A DNA stretch of 20,324 nucleotides, from IMG/VR virus record IMGVR_UViG_3300030450_002456, positions 1-20,324 of that record. One strand, written 5' to 3'. Both the position numbers and the translations under genes were made by a program. The stretch comes from a virus. The notes under the pieces are model-generated. The model saw only the letters and a list, made by a program, of their open reading frames with translations. It searched no databases and was not told the origin of the DNA. Positions 1-10,000 of the stretch are shown piece after piece. Every line of letters begins with the position of its first letter. The first letter of the stretch is position 1.

Positions 1-1237
1 TTTTTTCAAATCTAGGGACGCAACGATCTTTAACTTCCCTTACAATTCTTTGTCCACTTCTATCAACAATACCACCTTGTAATATTGATGCTTTGTCAGA
101 TAAAGTTGCATTAGTTGGAATATCAATAGTAATACCATTAATAGTTCCATGTCCACGTTTTCCAATTTTTGATTTTACTTCAAGATTTTTAAAGTTAAAT
201 TCCTTAGAATTTGTTAATTTTCTTGTGCTAATAACAGTATTACTAGGATCGTCAGGTCCATCTGAATCAAACTTTTGTTCTACGTAAGATGTTCCAAGAT
301 CCTGTCTTCCATCATTTGTATGCACTTCGTTTCTAGGTTGAAAATGATGACCCGTGCCTTGAAAAGTACCAAGGTCTCCCCCTAAAACCTCTATTGGATC
401 TGGTTCTTTTACTAAATTCTTGTTATCTTCATTTACTTTATCTTTATTTTTCTCTATTTTTTTATTTTCAAGCTCTTGACAATCAACACATCCATCTCCT
501 TCTGGGTTATCGCAAAGTCCTTGCTGTTCACAAGTACGTAAACCTGATACATCTTCTTCACATTCACAATCAACGTCAATAGGTAGCATCTTTCCTTGAT
601 CAGGACCTGGGCACATACATTCTCTTTCAGTTGTGCCAGCCGGATAAGTACACGAACCATCGTCTTGTGTAGCGTCTTCGTTATAATTTTCAGCATTAGG
701 ATCCGTACATCCAGAAACAATAGGATCTTTATATTCACAACAATCTGGACACTTTTCTGTAGCGGTAGGATCGTAATTTAAAGCAGTAGTATCTGTACAT
801 CCAACTTTAGTTACATCATCATCATTAATGATAGGTGGAGGAACATATCCAGGTGTATCAGGATCATCAGTTACACCAGTACCTCCAGTACCACCAGCTC
901 CACCCGGTCCGCCTCCATGATGATATATATCTACACGTTGGCTACTATCTTTTTTATCTACACATTCACAATTTTTATTTAAGACTTTAGGTTCTACACA
1001 CGCTTCTTTTTGTTCGTCAGTACATTTTTTACCAGCACGTTCTTTATTACCCATGATACTTTGTAAAGTATCTTTTAAAGGATCCATCATCTTGTTAATA
1101 TCAACTTCTCCGTAACCAGTATATGAATCACCTCCAGAATATTTACTAGTTAATCCCGCTTGTTTTACAAGTGTTGAATTTAGTTTAAATGGATTTATAT
1201 CTTTAAATGATGTCGGTTTTTTATCTTTTTTCGCCAT
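1..1237 (-). CDS. Cys-rich GCTD-repeat virion protein, probable tail fibre or adhesin (partial, cut by left edge)
   Basis: The frame is open from an ATG at 1237 to the first base of the window, giving 412 visible residues with no stop, so the C-terminus is missing. The N-terminus is lysine-rich (MAKKDKKPTSFKDINPFKLN). Residues 67-253 hold 18 cysteines. A glycine-rich linker lies at about 107-121, followed by two copies of the GCTDxxAxNYxxxA motif, starting at residues 146 and 176; the second ends DDGSCTY. This repeat is known mainly from secreted proteins of marine Bacteroidota. Residues about 255-290 are charged and lysine-rich, and the rest (KIGKRGHGTINGITIDIP and on) looks beta-rich. It lies 12 bases after the internal-virion-type gene, at the distal end of the tail module. 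I infer a tail fibre, spike or accessory adhesin that forms disulfides outside the cell. The protein family as a whole is not recognised. Confidence 0.7.
   Translation of the reverse strand, partial: MAKKDKKPTSFKDINPFKLNSTLVKQAGLTSKYSGGDSYTGYGEVDINKMMDPLKDTLQSIMGNKERAGKKCTDEQKEACVEPKVLNKNCECVDKKDSSQRVDIYHHGGGPGGAGGTGGTGVTDDPDTPGYVPPPIINDDDVTKVGCTDTTALNYDPTATEKCPDCCEYKDPIVSGCTDPNAENYNEDATQDDGSCTYPAGTTERECMCPGPDQGKMLPIDVDCECEEDVSGLRTCEQQGLCDNPEGDGCVDCQELENKKIEKNKDKVNEDNKNLVKEPDPIEVLGGDLGTFQGTGHHFQPRNEVHTNDGRQDLGTSYVEQKFDSDGPDDPSNTVISTRKLTNSKEFNFKNLEVKSKIGKRGHGTINGITIDIPTNATLSDKASILQGGIVDRSGQRIVREVKDRCVPRFEK
644..802 (-). repeat. Two GCTD Cys-rich protein repeats in the left-edge gene
   Basis: Residues 146-198 of the left-edge protein contain GCTDTTALNYDPTATEKC and, 30 residues on, GCTDPNAENYNEDATQDDG followed by SCTY. 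The same motif occurs in the muzzle protein at 4923-5396. Confidence 0.8.
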
Positions 1238-1246
1238 AGTTTATTT

Positions 1247-1251
1247 TCCTT
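1247..1251 (-). promoter_or_regulatory. Shine-Dalgarno-like AAGGA before the left-edge gene
   Basis: The minus strand reads TAAGGAAAATAAACTATG, which places AGGA nine bases before the ATG at 1237 and overlaps the stop codon of the upstream gene. The other starts in the window have only A/T-rich leaders, so this site is unusual here. It may aid translation of this gene, or it may be chance in purine-rich sequence. Confidence 0.4.
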
Positions 1252-1954
1252 ATTGATTGTATCTCCATTGGTTACTACCCATTCTTTTGAACCAGCTCGC
1301 ATCAGGATTAGCCTTATCCCACTCTGCCCCTTGATTTGCTCCTAAATTTTGACTTCCTGTCGCAACTCCACCTGCTACAGCCCCAGTTATATCACCAATA
1401 CCAGACATTATTTGATCAGTAGCTCTCTGTCTAGCAGCATCAGCTGATATTTTTCTTTGCTGTGACATTCCAAATAGAGTTTCAATTTTTTCTTGTTCCA
1501 TCTTTTGTGTCCCTCTTACACCTTGAGCTTCCATTGCTTGAAGTCTAGAAGCTTCCCCCATCATAGCTTTTTGATTAGCAGCTTCCTGTTGTGCTATATT
1601 TGCGGCAGCTTGCTGCTGTTGTTGTTGACCAGATTGCATTAATTGTTGTGCTAAACCAGCAACTCCACTTCCACCTGCTGAAGCTTGCATTTGTTGCATA
1701 ATATTAGCTTGTTGTTGTTGTGATTGCTGATTCATCATATCAGCAGCCTGCGTGTTTACAGTTAAATCTTCATACACATTCTCTAAATCAGCATAAGGAT
1801 TAGAAAAATCCATATCTTCATATGCTCGTTTACGAGCTGCTAACTCTTTATTAGCCGCTTCTTGCTCTGCTATTCTAGCGGCTTTACCTTTACTAGCCAT
1901 TACTATTTTTGCTATACCACTAGCAGCGGCAACACCTACCATTACCCAACTCAT
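1250..1954 (-). CDS. Ala/Gln-rich internal-virion-type protein
   Basis: The 234-residue protein begins with a hydrophobic stretch (about residues 3-19, VAAASGIAKIV) that could insert in a membrane. A basic/acidic helical region with Arg/Lys/Glu follows, then the tract NPYADLENVYEDLTVNTQAA at about 52-71. Residues 72-145 are a long Gln/Ala/Met-rich segment including Gln runs of four to six and an AGGSGVAGLAQQL motif. The end is Gly/Ala/Asn-rich. This overall plan (hydrophobic start, NPYADLTVNTQAA-type tract, Gln-rich helices, GSSGVAGLAQ-type motif) is shared by virion structural proteins of many phages with short tails, often called internal virion protein. In such phages these are ejected or form part of the DNA channel. 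It follows the cupin-like gene by 3 bases. The assignment rests on remembered family pattern, not alignment. Confidence 0.6.
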   Translation of the reverse strand: MSWVMVGVAAASGIAKIVMASKGKAARIAEQEAANKELAARKRAYEDMDFSNPYADLENVYEDLTVNTQAADMMNQQSQQQQANIMQQMQASAGGSGVAGLAQQLMQSGQQQQQQAAANIAQQEAANQKAMMGEASRLQAMEAQGVRGTQKMEQEKIETLFGMSQQRKISADAARQRATDQIMSGIGDITGAVAGGVATGSQNLGANQGAEWDKANPDASWFKRMGSNQWRYNQ

Positions 1955-1957
1955 AAC

Positions 1958-2428
1958 TTATTTATTTTTATTAATATACTCATTAAATTCTTCATAATTT
2001 TTTACTATAATAGTTTTTTCTAATTCTTGTAAGTCTCTAGTATTTGTTGGATTTGGATAAATATTCACCCATATAGAATCTTCATGAGCATATATTACTC
2101 TTTTAGATCCAGCAGGAGCTTCAACGTAACACGGCGCCTTATAGTCCTCAGAACTAGTTTCTGATGCTACAGATAGGTGCCCCACTAACAAGAACCAAAC
2201 ATGTGCATTTTTATGTATTTTACCTATAACAGCAGAATCTTTCTTCATAGACATTTGTCTAATATATATTCCGTCTGTAAAAGTATGTTTTAATGGAAAA
2301 ACTTCAGTATCTCCTTCAACTATATTTTCTCCGTCTACAAGATCTAATAAAGCATCTTGTAAATTCATTATTTTACCTCTAGCTTGTAACTGCTGTTCTT
2401 TTTTGATTATTTCTTGTTTATCAGACAT
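1958..2428 (-). CDS. Cupin-like small protein
   Basis: The 156-residue protein has an N-terminal helical, Lys/Gln-rich segment (1-30) followed by a beta-rich core. The core contains GKIHKNAHVWFLLVG at 69-83, with His72 and His76, then APCYVEAPAGSKRVIYAHED at about 98-117, with Glu103 and His115. The order is His-x3-His, a short loop ending in Gly, a Pro/Gly turn and a later His. It resembles the two motifs of a single-domain cupin, although the first motif departs from the textbook HxH spacing. Small proteins of this kind occur near phage tail genes, and their role is not known to me. Metal binding is plausible but not shown. The start is the ATG at 2428, with a leader of A/T only. It sits between the 121-residue unknown and the internal-virion-type gene. 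Confidence 0.55.
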   Translation of the reverse strand: MSDKQEIIKKEQQLQARGKIMNLQDALLDLVDGENIVEGDTEVFPLKHTFTDGIYIRQMSMKKDSAVIGKIHKNAHVWFLLVGHLSVASETSSEDYKAPCYVEAPAGSKRVIYAHEDSIWVNIYPNPTNTRDLQELEKTIIVKNYEEFNEYINKNK

Positions 2429-2468
2429 TTAATTAAATTTATATCAATATAATTACAGTTTTTATAGA

Positions 2469-2834
2469 TTATTTACTACTTTCAAAACAATCAGCGCCTA
2501 TAGAAAATAACTCAGCGTTTTCATTTGAATTATTTTCAAATCTGAATAAAGCAAAATAACCTAATAAACTACTCATATTTGCTTGATTATCTTTTGAAAA
2601 CATTATAAAATCATCGGCAGATGGTGGATTAGGACTATTCCATAAAGCTGATGGAATATCAACTACTATATAATTTGGACCAACTTCATCTATTAATCCT
2701 AACTCTACTACATTACTTGTAGCTGTGCTAGATGGGATCGTAGTGTCATTAATAGTATCTACATAGTAAGCAGTATCACCAACTTGTACTGATACGTTTA
2801 AATTATTTGGAAATGTAATTGTTACTAAAGGCAT
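2469..2834 (-). CDS. Conserved-looking small protein of unknown function in the tail module
   Basis: The 121-residue protein opens with a beta-rich half (MPLVTITFPNNLNVSVQVGD, then a Thr/Ser-rich strand region). It closes with a more distinctive part containing DFIMFSKDNQANMSSLLGYF at about 76-95, then a phenylalanine/asparagine-rich strand and FSIGADCFESSK at the end. I do not recognise a named family. I have an impression of similar C-termini in flavobacterial and uncultured marine phage proteins, but cannot check it. The ATG at 2834 is one base from the stop of the Ig-like gene, so the two are probably translationally linked. Position suggests a minor virion or tail assembly component, which is inference only. 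Confidence 0.55.
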   Translation of the reverse strand: MPLVTITFPNNLNVSVQVGDTAYYVDTINDTTIPSSTATSNVVELGLIDEVGPNYIVVDIPSALWNSPNPPSADDFIMFSKDNQANMSSLLGYFALFRFENNSNENAELFSIGADCFESSK

Positions 2835-2835
2835 A

Positions 2836-4032
2836 TTATGTTAGTGTTATAGTTACTGTTTTAGTTGCGCTATCTGTTGTACCATCGTTACACTTAAAAG
2901 TGAATGTGTCTGTTGCACCTGCAGATCCACTAGTATTGTTATATGTTATACTTGATCCTGTAAAAGTATTATTGTTAAAAGCTGTAGAATTGTTTCCAAC
3001 ACTACCTTTTGAAGGTCCTGCTACTCTTGAATATGTTTTACTACTTGCGTTAGCATCTGTATCACCAGTACCACAATTTATTGAAACTGTAGCTCCAGCT
3101 GTACATGTAGCAGTTTGATCGCTTGCGTTTGGTACTGTAGTTACATTTTGCTCTAATTGCCACTGTATTGTTTGATCAGCGTAACCATAAGAAAGTATAT
3201 CAGCTTTTGCTGTAGCTGTTAAAGATGTAGTTCCACTACCTGTAATAGTTGCCTCAAATACATCAACTCTCCAACTTCCCATAGAGAAAAATAATACATC
3301 TCTTTCTTTTAATCCTTTAGGCCATTTTGTAAGCGTTATTATATCACTACCATCTTTAGAAATTGTTATTTGTTCTTTTATAGTACTATGAAACACAGTC
3401 ATACCATCTAAAAGATTAGTATCATCATTTAGATGTATTTTTCTAGTTGCTGGATTCATTTTTTGAATAGTATATTCTGCCCAATTACTATTAACGAAAT
3501 CCCCGCCAGTAGCGGCATTAATTAAAGGGACTCTTGTAACATAAAGTAAAGCTGAACTTTTACTAACGGCACCTGTCACGCTTATTCTATTAAGTCCTTT
3601 AGCTATTTCATTTTCACCCTCTTCTTCGTTTAATTTTAATTCAGGTTTCGTAACTAGAGTTGTATCTAAAGCCGCTGCTATAGTGTATCCAGCCGTACTA
3701 TGTCTAGTGTCCCAAGTTAATGTTTTTGTAGTATATTCTTTTAAACTGAGTTCATTTGGTGTTCTAAGATTTTTTTCATTCAAAAATGTTGATACAACTT
3801 TTTCTTTACCTTTTAACGTTACGTCAAACGTGTCATCACTTGAAACTGTTGGAATATAAACATTTACTACGGCAGTCCCACTATCACCTATAACTTTTCT
3901 TACTCTAGTTAAAGTTGATGTAAATTCCTTAGTTCTTTGGTCGTAAGTATTTCCAGCGGAATTAGTTATAGTGACATCCGTGATAGAACCAGGTTTTCCT
4001 GTTAATAATATATTTTTATATTCTTTAGACAT
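2836..4032 (-). CDS. Phage structural protein with C-terminal Ig-like domain
   Basis: The protein is 398 residues long. Residues about 1-295 are beta-rich with no recognised domain. Residues 297-398 form a separate Ser/Thr/Asn/Gly-rich domain that ends in ATDTFTFKCNDGTTDSATKT and two further strands. That ending is the signature of Ig-like/cadherin-like domains seen in large bacterial surface proteins and as add-on domains in phage structural proteins. Such domains in virions usually project from the capsid or tail and bind weakly to carbohydrates or cell surfaces. The gene is 32 bases after the muzzle gene and one base before the 121-residue gene. I infer a tail accessory or decoration protein; a head fibre is the main alternative. 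Three cysteines fall inside the Ig-like domain, which is unusual for this domain type in bacteria and echoes the Cys-rich repeats next door. Confidence 0.6.
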   Translation of the reverse strand: MSKEYKNILLTGKPGSITDVTITNSAGNTYDQRTKEFTSTLTRVRKVIGDSGTAVVNVYIPTVSSDDTFDVTLKGKEKVVSTFLNEKNLRTPNELSLKEYTTKTLTWDTRHSTAGYTIAAALDTTLVTKPELKLNEEEGENEIAKGLNRISVTGAVSKSSALLYVTRVPLINAATGGDFVNSNWAEYTIQKMNPATRKIHLNDDTNLLDGMTVFHSTIKEQITISKDGSDIITLTKWPKGLKERDVLFFSMGSWRVDVFEATITGSGTTSLTATAKADILSYGYADQTIQWQLEQNVTTVPNASDQTATCTAGATVSINCGTGDTDANASSKTYSRVAGPSKGSVGNNSTAFNNNTFTGSSITYNNTSGSAGATDTFTFKCNDGTTDSATKTVTITLT

Positions 4033-4064
4033 TGTTTATATTGTTATATTAATATTCCATTTTA

Positions 4065-7000
4065 TTAACAAAAATCTATGTCTAATTCTAATACTAAATC
4101 AGAGTTAGGCATAGGTACTGGGTTTAAAGCTACAATTACATTTACTGTATTAGATAAAGAACCAACAGTCAAATTAGGATTATAATTTGGGTTTGGATTA
4201 GTTGGACTATTAGGATTACTCCAATCTGTATATACAGAATTACTTGAATCTTCAAAAACTACAAAAGCAACTTCTGGTGGTAAACTACCACCTGTAAAAG
4301 TTCTTGGTATTGTGTTTGTTAAAGTAGAATTTCCAATACAAAAATCAGATGCTTGTATATTGTTTGCGCCTACAGGATTTAAAACCATATAACTAACTGG
4401 AGGTATAGTTGTTCCAGGTATAATATTTTGATAATCAGTATCAGCTGGTGTATTACCACTTCCAGATCCAGAGGAGTAAGAAACCTGCCATAATCCGGTT
4501 CCTTGATCTTGATCTCCTAAATCTTGCGTTATTATATTAAAAGTATCACAAGCCCCACATGTTACATCTATATTTATAGTTTGACCAACCCCACCTGGTG
4601 AAGGTAGGAATGTTGGGGCCATATTAAATAAATTACTTAAAAATACATCAATTATCGCTGGATTCACGGAATTAGGAGACATGTTTATTATTTCTGTTCC
4701 AGTTGGTAAATATTGACTTGAAACACTACAACCAATTACTATATTGTTTTGTTGAATAGTAGTGTCAAAAATTTGGATATGATTACTATTAGAAATCCAT
4801 GGACCAGGTGTTGTCGCAGTTGCACCCATACTTCCACCACCTAAAGTACCGCCTTGTATATTAGGGTGAAACCCAGATCCTGGTTGTGCGTTAACATCTA
4901 AATTTACTGTTGTAGTTGCTGTACAATACGTACAACTTCCATCATCACAAAGAGCTGAAACATCATAATTAAGAGCTAAAGGATCTGTACATCCACAATA
5001 AATACAAGTGCCATCATCAATAACTGCACCGGCATAGTAATTATAAGCTGTAGGATCAGTACAACCAAATAATATGGCTGGATAGTTGCAACAATTAGTA
5101 AGATTTTCCCCTGTTGGATCATCAGGTGAACAGCAATCAAATTTATAATCAAAATTATCAGCTGCAAAACCAATAGGTTGGCTATTGGCATCTATACAAG
5201 GAGTACCACAAGGGTTTTGAAATCTATCTAGACCTATCCCAGTAATTGGGTCTGGATTAAATGGGAAATAACCAACTTGATTATCTGTACAACCATATTC
5301 ATAACAACAACATTCAGTGTCATTTCCACCTACAACATTACTACAATCAGAAGTAGCATTTGGATCAAAATTCAATGCTGTCGGATCTGTACAACCAGGA
5401 ATATTTACACCTTCAATCATACTAGAGGCCATATCAATACCTTGAAAAGAAAATTCTTTTAAATCTATATTTCCTAAATTTGTAGATAAACCTTTCATTC
5501 TGGAAAACCACTTACCTTCTTTATCTTTAAATAATAACCTATCACTAGTTTGTAAATTAGTTTCTCCACTACTAACAAACCAACCAAATCTAGCTTCGTT
5601 ATTATAATATTCAGGATCAGTTGAGTTAATATCTATTCTAGCTTGACTACCTTCGTAATTTAAAGAACCAAAACTTTTCACAGAATCCGGTTGTTGATTT
5701 AAAAGAACATCAACAAATGGATCTCTTCTAGCCCCGTAAAATGTAGCTGTAGGTCCAGGTTCGTGATGTCTAAATATATTACCATTACTAAACGTGTAAT
5801 AATTATTGTTTAAACTAGTTCCACCTTGTTGTATAAAAGATTTAAAACTAGTCCAACCATTTGTTCTTTCACCAAAACTAATAGTTTCGTTATCTGGTTT
5901 AATTAATGTTAAATTATAAGAATCTTTTTTGTCATCGTAACTACCTATAGCACGTGTTGTATTTCTAAGTTCATCAGCAAAATAATCTTTCATACCATGG
6001 TCAGATATTGGTACAACACCATTACTGTCCATTTTTAATACAACACCTCTAGATCTATCTGTAAAGTAAGCTTTATAAGCTTGAGAAGCAAAAGATTCTG
6101 GATTTTTAGATATACCATATTCTCCACCCATTGGTGTCGCTTGCCCTAAAACTTTATCAGTAGCAACTAATTGAGGATTACCATCTGCGTTATACAAAGC
6201 ATCTTTATTAGATAATATTCTTAAAATTTTATCTTCACAAAGAGCAATTAAATCTTGTTCTCTAGCATGAAGTTTTTGTATACTTCCATGTCTTGGATTT
6301 AGATCTTTTGTAATTTTTTCTGCTGCTATAAACTCACTAGTATTATTAACACCGCTACTAGAATTGTAAATACCTGAATATATTAAACTATTTGCTTTTC
6401 TTGTTTCTCTATATCTTTTAGCTAAAGTTGTTGAAACTCTAGGTCCTTTATCCATAATAACAGCATTAAAATCATCTCTTATTCTATTAGATTCAACTCC
6501 ATTACCGAAAGAGTAACAATTAAACCAATTTAAATCTATTTTAGAGTTCCAAACGTTTCTGTGTAATATTATTTCTAAAAATCCGTTATTATTAGGAAAT
6601 ATACCGGTAAAATAATTTATATCATTTGTAAAAATACTAGCGGTTATAGTTCCACCACCTATTTTATCAAATATAATACCATTAGGACTATTTAATCCTA
6701 AACTAGGATTATGAGCCAAAGACCAAGGTATAAATATATTATCATAACTAAAACCTGGAGGAGAAGCTGAACCTGAGTTATACCCAGATCCAATAATTTT
6801 ACAATCTAAAGTTATTCTATTATCATTCCACATTTTAACTTTTGGTAAAGTTACTTTTGTTATAGTTATGGGTTGATTCGTATAACTACCATCAGCAACT
6901 TCACTCATTGTTAACTCTAAACCGTCATCAGATATAGACTCTATAAACGTTCCTGCAGGAAAAACAGTAGGTATAAGATTAGAAGAGTTTTGTATAGTAT

Positions 7001-10000
7001 CTCCTGGACTAACAAAATTACTAACATTAGCGCTTATTATTACTTTATTATCACCATCAGATATATCAATTGTCCAAGGTGTTGCAGGTGCAAGATCTTT
7101 CCATGTTTGTAATAAACCGTCTGGATGATCTATTCTAACTTCACTTCCAATAGGTACAAAAAGTTCGTTATTATTATTATTTAATCTTATAGGAAATGCT
7201 TGATCCATTTCATGATAAATATCTAATCCAATATCTTCTTTTGGTTCTGTTTCAAATACAGCAGGGCTTTCACTCATTGGTTTATCAGCTTCTGTATTAT
7301 ATTTTTGTACTATTTGTATGTGATTATAAAACTTATTGTTATTTTGAACTTTAGTATCATTATAAGTAGTTCCATTTGGATGAGATGAAAGCATTTGAGT
7401 TGGAGGATTATTTGGATTGGAATAACCAGGGTCGTTACCATAAGTTGTTGGTTGTTCTATTGATACATGATTTGTTGCACTTGGAGATCCAGAATAATTA
7501 TTATTTTTAGTTGGATCCCAATTATTATTTACCCAATAAGTGCCAGAGTTTGTCTCTATATTATCATCTATCCATGTCGGATTAAAGTCTTTTATATTTG
7601 ACTCAAATACATAACTACCACCAGCGTTTTTCATCCAACCAGTAGCTTTTAAATCTATATATATTCTTTTTGTTTTATTACTTCGAAATTTTCTTTTACT
7701 ACCATTTCCACTCCAATTATATATACCTGACCCATGTCCATACGCAGCATCTTCTTGTGCTATACCTCTCCTTATTTCATAAACAATTCCATTAGGATCT
7801 TCTTTCCATCTAATCCAACTAGTTTCAGTTTTCATGGCATTGTAAAAATTTATCTGCTCAGAATCATGTAAGGCCATACTAAAACCTTCTTTAGCCCAAT
7901 CATTAATTCCACTTATAGATAATTCTAAATGGCTCTTTTTAAAACCAGCTCTATTATTCGTAATACCATACCCATCGTCTTGTGGGTAAGGACCTTTTTT
8001 AGGTGAATTACCCCAGTTTCTTTCAATTTCATCAATATAAAACCCAAAACCTATAACATCTGTCCAAGAGTTACTTCCTTGCCATTGTTTTTCTCTACAG
8101 TAAGCGTTGTCTACGCCAGAACTTTTTATATAATATTGTTTTTGTTCTTGTAAGACTGTAAATTGCGAACCTAAGTCACTTTTTCCTGTATCTATATTAG
8201 TTAGTAAAGTTGAATCTTGTTTTATTTTTACAAAAAATCTACCTTGAAATTCTGGTTTGTTATGTACTTTTTCTTGAGCTACTTCTGCTTTAGTGCCTGG
8301 AGAAACAGATGCAGCTCCTCCAAAAGTAGTAGCTGTAACATCAACCCCAAAAGAAGTTTTAAGTTTAATTGTGTTTACTGTAGTATCACTAGTATTAACA
8401 TTTTTAACTCTAAACCAATCTGTAGTTGCGTTAGCATCAAAAATTCTAACAACCATCCCTTGTTTCTCTCTTGTAGTATCATTTAATGTTCCATCACCAC
8501 CATCGTAGTTTATACTACCATCTGCAGATACAAATGTTTGACCAGCATTTATTTGTACAATACCTAAAGATACTCTTTCTGTTTTTATCCAATCAGGTGC
8601 TTCATTTTCTATCGCTATAACTTTATATCTAGCTGGTTCTTCAACAAAAGTATCTACATCATGTCTTTTCTTAAGTATTAAATACGTATCTTCATCTACT
8701 TTATTTCTTTCAGCAGAAGGAAAAGATAACCATATATGACCATCTTGAGCGTCATACCATCTGTCTAATGCTAAGTTATAATACTCATTAGAAGTTTCTT
8801 TAATAAAAAACTTATAACTATCTGCCCATGAAGGTGGTGGATTTTTAGATTGTACAGAAAGACTATTGTAATCATTAGCTAAACTTTTAGCTATATTAAA
8901 AGATGCTTTTTCATTTGTAAAAACAGGTGTTTCTCTACCAAAATCATCTTTATAAATTATACCAACTTGGTATGTTCTTAAAGATTTAATAGATGGTTCA
9001 CCCATAAGGTGCGCTACTTCCTTTGTTAAATCATTAGATAAATCTTTTGATTTTACATAAGTTTGTATATTTACGTTTGGAGTATTGTTATTCCATTGCA
9101 TATTATAACCTTCAACATAATTACCATATATAACTCTATTAGCGCTTATTTCTTGCGCTTTAGCTAATCTAGGTACATTATCCCAAGGTCTTAAAGCTTG
9201 GTTTGATGGAACAGTCGCGTATATAACTTCTGATTCTAATTGTATTGCACCTTTTGTTTGTCCTGTCCAAGGCGCTTGTGATGTTGTATGTCCATATTCT
9301 AACCACTCTGGATCTCCTTCTTTTATAGTTTTTACAGTGTAAACATTAGGTGAATTAGATTCTTTATATAATATATCTATTTCTATAACACCTGGTGGTA
9401 TGCCATCTGGTACAAAATCTAATATTTTAATAAATCTAATTTGATTAATCATTCCTAAATTATGAGCTTCTTTAGCACTGTATTTAAAAGATCCTGCTAA
9501 AAAAGCTATTTCTGAAAATGGAGAAAATGACGAATATTCTCCATCTTGATATTTATATCTATATGCAAATCGTGGGAATTTAAACTCAAATAGAGATTTG
9601 GATTGTTCTAAACATATAGCCCAATTTTGATCAGGGTCACCGTTTGCATCTACTGAGTAAGGAAAGAAATCTTTTTTGAATGATAATATTTTAACGGTTA
9701 ATGTTAAAGCGTTGGTGTCTTTATTTGTAACAACAACTCTTATTTTACCATCTGTAAAAACTTGAGGGATTGTTAAAATAGAAGATTCATCTGTTAATAA
9801 TAAAATATCTCCAATTTCAAAATCAGGTATACTATTTGCAAATGGTATCTCTACTGTAGTCCCTGTAACAAATGGTTCTATTTCATATATTGGAGAAGAT
9901 CCTTGAGTTACAGCATTGGGATTATCTAAAACTGATTCTGAAAAGTTAATAAAATCTGTTACACCAAAAACAACGCCTCTAGCGTTAATATCACGATACA

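Noticed and set aside
93-781. Several short open frames on both strands
   Set aside because: They lie inside the longer minus-strand frame that runs from 1237 to the left edge without a stop and that encodes recognisable GCTD repeats.
2819-3118. Open frame of 99 codons on the plus strand
   Set aside because: It lies opposite the end of the Ig-like gene. Its protein is a Val/Leu-rich run typical of the reverse of Thr/Ser/Asn-rich coding DNA, and it has no gene partner on that strand.
4923-5396. Diversity-generating retroelement variable region or CRISPR-like array
   Set aside because: The repeats are protein-level Cys-rich units of unequal spacing. No reverse transcriptase, template repeat or regular spacer pattern is visible.
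8217-8508. Two overlapping plus-strand frames inside the muzzle gene
   Set aside because: They are shadows of the 2301-residue frame, with no plausible start context and Ser/Asn/Cys-rich products.
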